Of a stretch of DNA of 64,000 nt, positions 23,755 to 52,040 are shown in pieces. Both the position numbers and the translations under genes were made by a program. The notes below the pieces were generated by a model that was not told where the DNA came from, searched no databases, and saw only the letters and a program-made list of their open reading frames with translations. Source of the DNA: Drosophila miranda (Eukaryota > Arthropoda > Insecta > Diptera > Drosophilidae); assembly GCF_003369915.1 (NCBI RefSeq), contig NC_046674.1, forward strand, positions 26,043,657-26,107,656, given 5' to 3'. Within the stretch, counting starts at the first letter, position 1. Each line of letters starts with the position of its first letter.

Positions 23755-26454
23755 GACATCTATATAGTAAAATCCAGAGATAGGGAAAGAACGAAATAAA
23801 GATGAAAAAAAAGAAAAGGAAAAAGAAAAAGAAAGAGAAAGAGACCGCACAATCATACAGTCAATTTTCGCTGTGTTTTTCGGGGCATTAAAACAAAAGC
23901 ATTTCACTACGAAATATTTATTATTGTGTGTACCAATGCGGAATGTGTTTATAGAAGAGACCCCCAGTCCAGTGGTCCAGTGGTCCAGTATCCAATATAA
24001 TGGGCGCAGCACACGAAATCCGAAAAATTCACCATCCAATTTCCCATTTTCTACCAATGCCCCCTCCCCCTCCCCTCTCCTCCACCGCTCCTCCTCACTC
24101 GACCCTTCCTCCCCATCGACACAATTGTTTCTTATTTACCAATTCACCTTACATTACTGTGTTTTTCTCTGTGTGTGTGTGGTGGGTGTGGGTGTGTGTG
24201 TGTGCTTGTTGTTGTTCGAATAGCGGGACACGTGCTAAAAGTCCGGGCTCTCCTTTGACGCCTCAAATCAATCAGTGATAAATCGGTGAACTTGAAATCG
24301 GGGGATCAAAACGCTTCATGTAAACTACGTGTCATTTCTGATGGCACACTCGGCAAGTACCCATGAACCAGCAGCAGTGGAAGCAACCAAAAAGCTGAAA
24401 AATGGATCTTCGGATCGGTTGGATATCAGTTGATTAAGGAAAAAGACCACGTGAGTTGCGATATTTGTATTCGTATTCAAATTCCAACACTCCATCACAC
24501 CAGGCACTGATTACAGACAAAAAAAGGAACCTGAAAAAGAGCATGATCAGCATTTGAATGGAGATTTTTCTGAAAAAATCTATGATCCGTTCTTGATTGA
24601 TGGGTTCGATTTCTCATTGATAATTTATGCTTTCCTGCTCTCAAACTGTTTACGCATTTATGGGGAAGACTTCTGATGAATGATCAATTCAAGGCTTTTA
24701 TATCTTTTCTGAATAAGCTAAAGTCAAGAACATATGTATGTATGTATGTATGTTCCTACAACAATGTTATACAATATTATAAGTCTAAATATAAATAATA
24801 CAATGTGCACTCCAAAAGGAAGGAGCCTTCATCGATATATAAGTTGGGATTAGTTGAAGTGGAGTTCGAGTTTGAAGGTCATCTAACAATATCAAATAAT
24901 ATCTAATATCTAATCAAAACCGATAATCATAATCGATAAAAAGAGCAAGAATAGGTTGAATAATTTATCCACGTTAATACGTGCAGGAACAAGTGCAATA
25001 AACTTAGTCTTCTGGTCGAAAAATGGCATAAGTTTTCAATGTGTATCAATCAAAATTAGTTATCCATCCATCCGTTGTTCAGAACAAACTTGAGCTGCAA
25101 TTAAACACAAAAGATCTGGTTACGGCTTTGGAACTTAAGAACTGAGGCATCGTCGAACCTCAACCCCAAGCCAAGGCCGGGCTCGCGGGCTTTTTTGCTT
25201 TTGTTTTTTGTAGGGGTTGGCTGTTCTTTTGGCACATCGTGTTGGTGTTTGGATCATATCCGGCAATCAATTGGCACGCAATCTCGCACAATTTGCCACT
25301 TAATTTCTATTTTTAATAACATTAACAACAACAATCGGGCATGGAAGGAGAAGCAATGCGGAGACGCGGACAGGGACGGGCACGAGGACGGGCCTGGGGC
25401 TGGGGCTGAGGCTGGGATAAGGGGGTATTCGAAGCATTCACAGAAAATTTTTAAATGAATCAAGAACTTATTTTTGGTGGCGCGTCAAAGGCAATACCAG
25501 CAAGAGCCAAATTCATATTTTTAAACGTTTGCCAGTGGATTCCCTGCACAGCATTCAGCAATCAGCATTTTGTGTGTGTTTACGAGAAACTGTAAAAACA
25601 CTCGAACCGATAATGATTCTGTTATTGGACTCTACAATCAACTTCCCAGAAAAACCCACAGAAATATCGAATCAAATCCAAACAAATGAAAAAACCCAGG
25701 AAAAGGGAAAAACATCAGGAAAAATGACATCTAACCGTTTTGAAAGAAAGATAAAATGAGAGACATGCTCGTATTCCATTAGCTGTCATTTAATTCCAAG
25801 TATGCAGATATAAATCTACGCTAGGCAAAAAATATTAAACGGCAAGAGAGCAGAGTAGAAAGAAAAAAAAACTAAGGAAAAACTAAGATTTAATTCGGTA
25901 CTTTTAGAACTTCTATGAAAATTCTATCCTATTGTCAAAAATCCCACAAAAAAGCCAATGTTTTGTGAGAAAGTCACAAAAGATTAAAGATTAAACATCC
26001 ATCAATTATCTGAAAGTTTTCCGGGAAAGGAAATAGGAAATTAACACCCGCTTAGAAAAAGTTTAAATGTATTTTGAACCATTAAGCTTCTAAACCCACC
26101 TTAAAAAGTTTTTTTTTCACATGCATCAGTATGAGACTGGACTCAAGCGAATTTCAAATTATGAATAAAATTTAAACAAAACTTTGAGCTAAACTCGAAA
26201 CTAGAGACCTCTTCAAGAGAAACCCCTCGCATCACATTCGCATTCCGCAAGCAATAATGAACTTAAACAAAATGAGTTAATAAACAAAAAAATTCAAGCA
26301 GGAAGAAAAAACCCAGAGGGTAATTTGAGCTGGCTCTCACTTGTGTCATACAAATCCCAGTAATAATACAAAACATTGTGTGATTTTTACAAAATGAGAA
26401 GATAACTTTGATAGAGTGGAAAAACCCCATTTTTAGGCCAGGTACTCGAAGCGC
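22345..26454. other. Upstream region of Pkcdelta; microsatellites, possible leader exons
   Basis: No coding exon is supported. Simple repeats: (CT)n about 22651-22671, ACAGAT units about 23035-23100, (TA)n about 23722-23749, C-rich and GT-rich tracts about 24060-24210. The 23200-24300 stretch has leader-like composition and may contain untranslated first exons of the short Pkcdelta transcript, but no junction is certain. Confidence 0.3.
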
Positions 26455-26720
26455 TTAGTGGTGGATTTGGATGTGTGTAACACCCAAAAGGAAGCCTTTC
26501 CGACACCATAAAGTATACATATTCCTAATCAGCATCAATAGCTGAGTCGATATAGCTATGTCTATCTGTCTGTCCGTCCGTCCTTCTTGATGAATGCCTG
26601 GATCTCAGAGACTATTAAAGCACCATAAAAGTACGCTTAATTACTCATCCACATTATATAAATGACCATATATAATAAATTATCAGATCATTATTATAGC
26701 CAGAAGGAACAAATAAAATT
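26455..26720 (+). repeat. Dispersed noncoding repeat, copy 2 (partial)
   Basis: It matches copy 1 in order: GGATGTGTGTAACACCCAAAAGGAAG, CCATAAAGTATACATATTC, the ATCAGCATCAATAGCTGAGTC string, the CTGTCTGTCCGTCC block, then ATCTCAGAGACTATTAA and a TTATTATAGCCA stretch. It is shorter and more diverged than copy 1. Confidence 0.7.
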
Positions 26721-27842
26721 GCAAGGGCTACGCTCCCTTCCACGCGCTTACTCATTTTCTCTCTCTCTCACACACAAACACTTTTCCTCGTGCAGTGTGG
26801 CCCTATGGCCGAGGGAAGCGCGACATAACTGTTGGTGTTGCCGTAGGTAGAGAGAGAGAGGGACAGATAAAACGGAATACAAAACAGTATGTAAAAAATG
26901 GAAAGAAATCAAATAGTTTAAACTCGAATCAAATAATTTAATAGGTTGAGAGAGGATAAACGGTGTGCAATAATTAACATAAGAACAAAACTAGGGGTTG
27001 TGGTTCCTCTCCTTCCCTCTATTTTTTTTCCATCTCTCATGACAAGTGCCAGCAAAATGGAGAGATCGCGTTGCCAAGCGAATCAATTCGTCCTTCCGAT
27101 ACCAATTCAGGCACATATGTACATATTAAAAATATTGTTCAGGTTACATGAATCCTACGACTACATATGTATTTACATATACTGACTGAGTTTCGGGTAT
27201 AAGCGTAGAGCTGCGTCAAGAGCAGCACTACATTCCCGCTGTTTTAAATAAAAGTTCATCAAATGATAATCAAAATGAGTACATAACCATTACAAATCGG
27301 GATTCAAAAAATAAATAAATAGAACCTAGATTACGCATTAATTGCTTGAGTGTCTCCCCCATCCTATTTTTTTTTACGTGTGCAAACGTGACACAATTCT
27401 CTTGAGGTTGGAGATCCATATTGAGAAGGCAGAGAAAACTCGGGGGAGTTTGGACATGAGATACTTATACATACACAATATACAAATCAAACTTCTTAAA
27501 TAAATTAATTCACAATACAATAAATAAGTTCAACAAAATATTCCTGACCAATCCTACACGATGGCAAGGAACAGAATCGTCCTAGAAAATGACAGCGTCA
27601 GTATGGGGAAATTGCTCCTCTGAAATAGTTTTGGACGTGACTGCGTTTACCCATCCGTCAATTAGTGCCAGATATCCCCAAACCATCCTGCTATCCCCTT
27701 GCCACACCGTTGGTGTTAGGCCCTAACTTTTATAGCGTACTCCGACTTTCCCGCGATCAGTCGTTATACTGTCCCAACCAACCAGTGGATCCATTATAAC
27801 TACTAAAAACGTTTCTCTAGTCATTTACAGTGCAAGTTTTGT

Positions 27843-28112
27843 TTACTTTGGACCATTGGCGCCTTTTCTGAAGCTAGTATCGATACCTACTGACTGAGCC
27901 AACTTCCTGCTAATATTGTATGCCATTTTGAACTGATTTTCGATGCTCAAGCGTCTTATGGTTCTTTGGGCTGGCCTTCCTTTTACTTTCTGGGGAGGGG
28001 AGCTGCTCTTCATAGAATTGTTTAAAGAAGACTTACTAATTCCAAAAATAATGTTATCTGTTTCCCGACTGACTTTTAAGACTTTAAATACGCACCAGCG
28101 GCTTAAAGTTAG
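27843..28112 (-). pseudogene. Orphan open frame with basic GRP-type motif, possible element remnant
   Basis: Minus-strand frame of 89 codons between stops. Its centre reads QKVKGRPAQRTIRRLS followed by a helix-like stretch with KMAYNISRKLAQSVG. The pattern (K-x-G-R-P ... LS ... K ... R ... L) recalls a basic motif found in proteins of some insect mobile elements. The flanking sequence does not continue the reading frame. I cannot assign it; it may be a remnant or chance. Confidence 0.2.
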
Positions 28113-28302
28113 TTAAGAGGAGTGTCCACATTTTACTGTCCGCTGCTGTATGTATATAAATAGTTAGTTATATTCGATTGCTCCGCTTGAGCGGTAGCCA
28201 TGCCGGCCCCAAGGCATGATCCAGTGCGCCGAATTCAACAAAATTTGTGCAAAATTGTATATTCTTTTGATATTCGATGTTGTTTTCGTGTTTTTGTTTC
28301 AG

Positions 28303-28581
28303 ATATCCATCAACAAGGCTTTAAACTGGCAAAGATGCCAGCACAGAAACAGCAACGGCAGCAACAAGAACAAGATATAAAATACAGCTGACTGAAAAGA
28401 GAAGGCGAGCTGTTTGTTTAATATAAATATAGGAAAAACGCCTTGTACTCGCCATAAACCCGAACGAACATATAAGAGAGCACAAACCACACCACACCTC
28501 CACCTTCACCTGTACCTGTACGCCACAAAAAATCGGGAGCATTTCGAATGTGGATGTGGATGGGTATTGGAAGCCCACAAG
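28303..28581 (+). promoter_or_regulatory. Probable 5' UTR of the short Pkcdelta transcript with a small uORF
   Basis: A strong acceptor (GTTTTTGTTTCAG) ends at 28302. The segment to the ATG at 28582 has no in-frame ATG. It does contain an 18-codon upstream frame at 28335-28391 starting MPAQKQQRQQQ. This suits a leader exon spliced from an upstream promoter. Confidence 0.45.
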
Positions 28582-45802
<17,221 letters not shown>

Positions 45803-46300
45803 ATCTAAGCCTATCCTGAAACCAACTACACCTGCACCTACACCTAAATCTAAAGCTAAATCAATATCTTAACTAATTCTTTAGAGCAACAGTATTTGTA
45901 TATGTAAATATTCATTATGAAACCATATTGAAACCATCCATATCGCTGGGGAGGAGAGCCGAGCCACGAAGATGGAGGGAACTCGAGGATCGAGGATAGT
46001 TTTGAAGAGGGTCTAATTTTTAGATTAGTTCGAATGTGAGAGTGCACAATACATGGCTCTCTCGAGTATAACTCTAGTCAATACACCTAGCCATACACCT
46101 ATTTCTAAGTCTATAAATTCTACTATAATTGTACAGATATCCTTCTCTCTATCATATACATACAACACACACAAACACGTTCACAAATACACGCATACTA
46201 TATACATACATACATATATACATATATGGACAAGTTTTTTTTTGGCAACTTTTTTGTTCTTAATTTTAGTGATACGCCAAAAAGCTCTACGTCTATGAGA

Positions 46301-46306
46301 AATAAA
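46301..46306 (+). terminator. Poly(A) signal candidate for Pkcdelta
   Basis: AATAAA about 500 bp after the stop at 45802, followed by a second AATAAA about 12 bp on. The intervening 3' UTR is AT-rich with TACATA repeats. Confidence 0.45.
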
Positions 46307-46309
46307 AAT

Positions 46310-47880
46310 ACAAATAAAAATCAATGGAAAAGCAAAAAACAAACAACCAACAATGCCTCAATCAAATTCGATTGTGATCTGTGGGCTACCGTTAGCGGAA
46401 CAGTGCGTTTCGTAGACATAAGACAGTTTGAAGTCTCAATCACACTTACTGTTTGGTAATAATTCATTCTCAAAGTGCGGGTAGAATATCCTTAAGCAAT
46501 GGGACATTGAATCAAAGAGTCGGAATCGATCCCTAATGAATTTATTATTTCCGTGTATTACTTATCCAAGAGATTATCGATTACTGTGAGAATACCAATG
46601 GACAAACGAGTATCTTAGTAGTAAATAGCTCACTGCCGCCTTACAGTCCCGAACCGCACCACCGCACCACCGCACCACCGCCCCACCGCATACATATGTA
46701 CACCCCAAAACACCTAATACTACAGATGCGAAGCAGTGAGAGTGGACCCAGTGGAATGATTTGTCAACTGGCAGAACCTGGTTCCAGTGAAAATTTAACA
46801 GCTTCACTCCCGCTTTTCCACCGGCGCTAATTTGCATAGAGATTTTACTTTTTACCGGTACCGGCATACGCTGGGGCGGACATGACATCGGTCTTTGTTT
46901 CAATGCTAATGAGCCGCAGAGATGTGTGCGTGTGTTTAGGCTTTGTTTAGGCCACCATTCCAGGCCGCAGCGAGAGTGGATGGGTCGTTTTTTAATGGGC
47001 ACTTTAATGGCCTGTGAACCAGTTTGATGCCTGGCAGAAGGCAGCAGCAGCAAAGAATTATTCTTGTTAACTCTGGCATAAATCAGTTATAAGCCAACAC
47101 ATACGAGTGCGACATTTTATTAATTCTTTCTGTCCATGTGCTGTGTTGCTCATAGAAATGCGGGTAATACTAGAGGAAATAATAGAGGGAAGAGTCTCTG
47201 TTGTGCTCTGCTCTGGCTGCTCTGGCTGCTCTGCTGCTGGCCGTCAAACAACAAGCCCCCAAACAATAAACGCCATAGCTCGCGGGCCAGTTATGTTTTT
47301 ATTTTCAATTCAAAGTGTTGGCCAAGCTCATGTACAGTGGGTCCAAAGTGGGCTATAACTTAACCAGAAATATGTACAACATCATGGTGCAGAAAATCCT
47401 CTACTTATAACAGTTGAATTTTGTTTGGTTTAGCTGCGAATTTAGGGTAATCAAAGTGTTTAAATTTGAGCATATTAACTATTTATATATCTGGTACGAG
47501 GATGAATATAATGTAAATACCTGGCTCCACAGTGCGGCTGTGGCAAACGGTATTTTCTCTAATTAATTCGTTTTTATGAGCGCAGTGCACAGTGCGCCGG
47601 CTCCACTCAATCCGACTCGACTCGGCTCAGGTCGGCCTGGCTGCCCCGTCAGTCAGCGTGTCGCTGGTCAGTTGGTGCAACACGGGCCTAGAACGAGCTC
47701 CACTGGCTCTCCACAATCCCTGCCCTGATCCCCGATTAAATATCAGTGTTTTTTGGTTTTTTAATGTGCTGCTGTGCTGTTGTACTGTGACTTTTGTGAG
47801 TGAACAAATTGGCAATCTAATCAGGGATTGCAGAACATGATCCATAACAAACAGACAAGGAATCTTCTACTCGTAACTGT
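46310..47880. other. Intergenic stretch between Pkcdelta and the secreted-protein gene
   Basis: No gene found. ACCGCACC tandem units lie at about 46653-46690. The last few hundred bases should contain the promoter of the gene at 47887. Confidence 0.45.
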
Positions 47881-47886
47881 TGAAAA

Positions 47887-48528
47887 ATGCTAAGTGTCAG
47901 CGCTTTGAGCCTCGTCAGTCTTTTGGGTCTGGTCAGGGGCTACGGCTATGGACCCCCGCAGCAGCCGCTGCTGAGGAACATCATCAAGGTGCGGGCCAGC
48001 GGCTTCATGCCCTTCGAATCAGATTTCCTGCTGCCTCTGGGTATCCTGCGGCAGCTGCAGGCAACCGATCGCGCCTCGCGCTTCATCGGCCATCGGCCCA
48101 AGAGCAAGCCACAACCCAAGCCCAAAAAGCCACAGCAGGTGCGCCTGGAACGGGCTCATCCTAGGGGTGGCAAGACCCAGCACCCCGGCACCCAGATGTA
48201 CAATCTCATCGACGATGATGGCGAGCTGCTGCTCAATCTGAGAGTCCACAACGAACAGCAGCAGGTCAGCGCCCAGGGCAACCTCCCAGGGAGTCATCAA
48301 GCTATCATTCCGGGGCACCACCAGCTGGAGGAGCCATCGCCCTACGACTCGCCCTGGCTGCCATCCAAGTGGCGGCCAACGACAGCCAGTAGCCTGCCCC
48401 TTGGAGTCACCTCATCATCGCCACGACCGCTGCCCCTGCACCAATATCTGCGAGGCAGCGGCAGCAGTGGAAATCGGCTCGAGCAGGACACGGCCAAGCG
48501 ACGACGTTACGACTGGCCCCACAAGTGA
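47887..48528 (+). CDS. Unrecognised small secreted protein, single exon (213 aa)
   Basis: The frame starts in a good context (GAAAAATGC) and opens with a signal peptide, MLSVSALSLVSLLGLVRG, then YGYGPPQQP. Residues 30-65 are ordinary sequence with hydrophobic stretches (SDFLLPLGILRQL). A Lys/Pro-rich basic run follows (about 72-85), then an acidic patch NLIDDDGELLLNLRV, then Pro/Ser-rich sequence. The C-terminus TAKRRRYDWPHK has a polybasic site that could be cut by a furin-type protease. No cysteine pattern is seen. I do not recognise a family; a cuticle, eggshell or peptide-precursor role are all possible. A poly(A) signal lies 140 bp downstream, so the unit looks complete. Confidence 0.72.
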   Translation: MLSVSALSLVSLLGLVRGYGYGPPQQPLLRNIIKVRASGFMPFESDFLLPLGILRQLQATDRASRFIGHRPKSKPQPKPKKPQQVRLERAHPRGGKTQHPGTQMYNLIDDDGELLLNLRVHNEQQQVSAQGNLPGSHQAIIPGHHQLEEPSPYDSPWLPSKWRPTTASSLPLGVTSSSPRPLPLHQYLRGSGSSGNRLEQDTAKRRRYDWPHK

Positions 48529-48667
48529 GGACCGGCTGAAGCCCCAGCTGAACCGAGCCGAATGCTCAACTAAATTTATTTATTCCATTTATAGATTTGC
48601 ATAACACACTGAATCACCCAAAACACACACTCGTACGAGTTTACACACAGATACAATACACAACAAC

Positions 48668-48673
48668 AATAAA
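48668..48673 (+). terminator. Poly(A) signal of the secreted-protein gene
   Basis: AATAAA within CAACAATAAACTG, 140 bp after the stop codon. Confidence 0.55.
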
Positions 48674-49499
48674 CTGTAAGATACAAAATATACACATATC
48701 ACAGCGATAAACCAATCCATGAACGGGTCGTTGAGCTACCGCTAATTTGGCTTTGATTATGGTAATTTTGGTCGATTGATAGTGTTGAAAGTGAAACTGA
48801 AGCTGAAACGAATCGAAAGTGCCAAGGGTATGAAGGCAATCGAACGAAAGGTGAATCTAATTCCACCGTGAATGAAGAACATTCACATTCAATTTGCGGA
48901 TGGAAAATTATCTGAAGCCACTTGTTCCACATATTCCAGAAAAATACTAGTAAATACATACATGTATCGTTTTCTTTGTGTGCTCGGTGTGAGGACTCCT
49001 CTGAATATATTTTACTTAAAAGATAAATTATATACACATTACATTTGTTAGCAGATCTGTTGATAGGGACTGATTTGATTGATCAAACATTATGCAAATA
49101 TGTTAAAATTTCCACCTTCAAGAAAATCATATACTATCCAGGTAAAAAAAAACCCCCCAAGCCCAGAGTATGTATGTGTATAAACCATTTGCATAACAGC
49201 TAGCAAACCATTTGCAACAATATTGTGAACTATTTCTGTTGCTCCGCACGATGTCATTTGGAAGAATGGATTGAAAGTTTTAAAGGTTTTCAGGAACAGG
49301 TTTCAGGTAGTTGCATTTTTCCTGATGCGCAATACATACCATCTGACTCATATTTGAATTTAAGTGCATGCCAATAGGGACATTCTTCGTCAAAATTAAC
49401 AATCAGCACTTTCGGATGAGTATATACATATATATATTTATGTATGTGAGCTTATGATTTAAATAACTTGTGCAATATATTTTATATGTCGTTTGGTAT

Positions 49500-50152
49500 C
49501 GCTGCTCTCAAAAGAAACGATTTCATAAAAATCGGTCGAACCGTTTGAGAGATTTTATCTGGTTCCATTTTTCCTAAATTTTGTTGTTACATCTATCTCT
49601 TGTTTTCTATTCTAACACCAACACCAGCCGTTACATCTCGCTTCCCTCTGCAAGGGGCGCACACTGCAGTAGGAAAAGTGCGTGTGGGAGAGAGAAAGAG
49701 ATGATTAAGCCATGATTGGCCACTGAAATCTCATTTTTTCCTTCTGGCTATAATATTGACCCGATCTGATTCAGCAGTCTGGTAGATATGGTCATTGTGG
49801 ATGACTCTGGGTTCCTTGTTCTCTCGTATCTTCAAAATTGTAGATGCCACAAATTTTCGTTCTTTGTGGATTTGGAGGGGGCGTGGAAAACTTTGAAACA
49901 AACCTGATTCAGTGGAATATCACGAGTCTGGATTCCAAATTTGGTTGCTCTAGCTCTTATAGTCTCTTAGAACTAGGCGTGAACCAACACGGACAGAAGG
50001 ACTGTCAGACATGGCTATATCGATTCGTCTATTAATGCTGATCAAGAATATATATATTTATGGTGTCGGAAACGCTTCCTTCTGGCCGTTACACATATCC
50101 ACTTCCACCACAGGCTAATATACACCCATGCTTATTGAGCATCGGGTATAAA
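49500..50152 (-). repeat. Dispersed noncoding repeat, copy 3 (reverse orientation)
   Basis: Reading the minus strand from 50152 gives the same series as copies 1 and 2: TTATACCCGATGCTCAATAAG, a GGATATGTGTAACGGCCAG string, CCATAAATATATATATTC, ATCAGCATTAATAGACGAATC, then the ATAAGAGCTAGAGCAACC and GACTCGTGATATTCC modules. It is the most complete match to copy 1. Confidence 0.75.
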
Positions 50153-50577
50153 AACAAGATCAAAAACAAATGATGGCTGAGGGAAAAGATATGTACACAT
50201 AATCCTTAAAGAAAATTCCTTATACAAAATAAACTGCATGATGTATGGAAGGAGACCATCGGGGGTTGTCATGGTGTGGGCAATAACTTTGCAAAGAAAT
50301 GGATGAAAATAATAAATAAATATGAGCATTAGGTATCTTTTTGTTGATTTCCAAAAATTACCTGTTTGCAAAAGGCAACCACTTTCATCTGCCAGGGTAA
50401 ACACCTGCTCTGGGTAATGCCGATATCGATAGGAAACGCACGACAGTGTAAGGTGGCTATAAAGGCTATAAGGCTATAAAGGTGCTTCAAGTGCTTTGAT
50501 CGTTTGCCACATTATCGTTAACTTAATTCCCAACCCGAAGGGATGCCAAATACTGAATCATTATAATTTACAGATGA

Positions 50578-50583
50578 TTTATT
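50578..50583 (-). terminator. Poly(A) signal candidate of the Gly-rich gene
   Basis: AATAAA on the minus strand about 215 bp beyond the stop. A second AATAAA overlaps the stop codon itself (about 50791, GGAAATAAATC) but would leave almost no 3' UTR. Confidence 0.4.
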
Positions 50584-50794
50584 TTCTCCTTGTGGGAACG
50601 ATTTACAACTAAAGTGAGAGGTACAATGGATATTCGTAGAACAGTGTAAGAAAATAACAAATGGGAAGAAAAAAATGTCTAAAACTACTTAACAAGGGAG
50701 GTGGAGGGGGGTGGGGGACTTCGGGATTAGTTCGGGATCAGTTCGGTGGCTATGACACAGGCCGAATCACAGAGTGGGTGCGCGGGGGAGAGAT

Positions 50795-51930
50795 TTATTT
50801 CCAGCCACCGGATGGGGGCAGGTAGCCGGGCTGGGGAGCCGACAACACAGGTGGCAGGTACTCGTTGCTCAGAGGAGCCGCACCGTGTCCGTGCGAGTGT
50901 CCCTCTTCGTGGATCACCTGGATGGTCTTGATCTCCTCCTGACCACCACCGAAGCCGCCGTGGGAGTGTCCGTGATCGTGGCTGTGACCGCCCTCTTCGT
51001 GGATAACCTTAATGGTCTTCACCTCCTCGTGTCCGTGTCCATGTCCGCCAAATTCGTGGTCGTGTCCGCCGGAATAGCCACCGCCGCCGCCCAGAGCAAG
51101 ACCCTCCTCATGGATGACCTTCACAGTCTTGATTTCCTGGTGTCCGCCGGAGTAGCCGCCGCCATGACCGCCGGAATAACCGTCGCCATGTCCGCCGGAG
51201 AAACCGCCGAGACCACCAGCCTCCTGGTGGATGACCTTAACAGTCTTCACCTCCTGGTGTCCGCCGGAGTAACCACCGCCGTGTCCGCCGGAGAAACCGC
51301 CGCCATGTCCGTGGGCGCCGCCCTCCTGGTGGATAACCTTGATGGTCTTGACCTCCTCGTGTCCGTGTCCATGACCGCCGTATCCGTGGTCGAGTCCGCC
51401 GGCATAACCGCCGCCGCCGCCCAGAGCAAGACCCTCTTCGTGGATGACCTTGACGGTCTTGATCTCCTGGTGTCCGCCGGAGTAGCCGCCGCCGTGTCCG
51501 CCAGAATAGCCACCGCCGTGACCGCCAGAGAAACCGCCGCCGTGTCCGCCGCTCTCCTGGTGGATGACCTTGATGGTCTTCACCTCCTGGTGTCCGCCGG
51601 AGTAGCCGCCGCCGGAATAGCCGCCGCCGGAATAACCGCCGCCGTGTCCGCCAGAGTAGCCGCCGCCGTGTCCGCCGCCCTCCTGGTGGATGACCTTGAT
51701 GGTCTTCACCTCCTGATGGCCACCACCGCCACCACCTCCGCCAACGCCATAACTGTAGCCTCCACCACCGCCGCCGCCACCGCCGGAGCCGCCTCCGATG
51801 AAGCCAGCCGAGCTGGTGGCGACCAAAGCAGCCAGGAGACACACGAAGATCTGCGAGTAGGAGAGGAGAGGAGAAACATGCTGAGATCACTCCTTGGATG
51901 GTGAGAACAGACTAGGGGACTCACCTTCAT
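50795..51930 (-). CDS. Glycine-rich secreted protein with eight VKTIKVIH-type repeats
   Basis: Two exons: 51925-51930 (ATG AAG, then donor GTGAGT) and 50795-51850 (acceptor CTCGCAG), giving 353 aa. The joined N-terminus MKIFVCLLAALVATSSAG is a signal peptide; an intron after the second codon is common in fly cuticle and secreted Gly-rich genes. The mature chain alternates Gly/Ser/His/Tyr-rich linkers (GHGGGYSGG) with eight copies of a 13-residue charged beta-prone motif, HQEVKTIKVIHQE and variants such as HEEVKTIKVIHEE. It lacks the Rebers-Riddiford chitin-binding consensus and cysteines in the mature part. A structural role in cuticle, tracheal or salivary matrix is plausible. The plus-strand 376-aa frame here is an antisense shadow caused by the codon pattern. 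Confidence 0.88.
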
Positions 51931-51994
51931 TGCTGGAAGTTTCTTGCTTGGGGGGACGAAAACTGTGGAACTTCACGAAGCCGAAGAAAGCGTT

Positions 51995-52040
51995 GAGTTA
52001 ACTGATGACCAACTGCCTGCAGTCGGTGGCTTTTATACAG
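51995..52040 (-). promoter_or_regulatory. TATA and Inr promoter of the Gly-rich gene
   Basis: On the minus strand TATAAAAG lies at 52037-52030, and an Inr-like TCAGTT has its A at about 52003, roughly 34 bp on. The predicted 5' UTR to the ATG at 51930 is about 73 nt. A strong TATA box fits a tissue-specific, highly expressed structural gene. Confidence 0.65.

Noticed and set aside
50774..51904. 376-aa plus-strand frame
   Set aside because: It is the exact complement of the Gly-rich gene, and its repetitive VDDLDGL pattern is the reverse of the VIH repeats.
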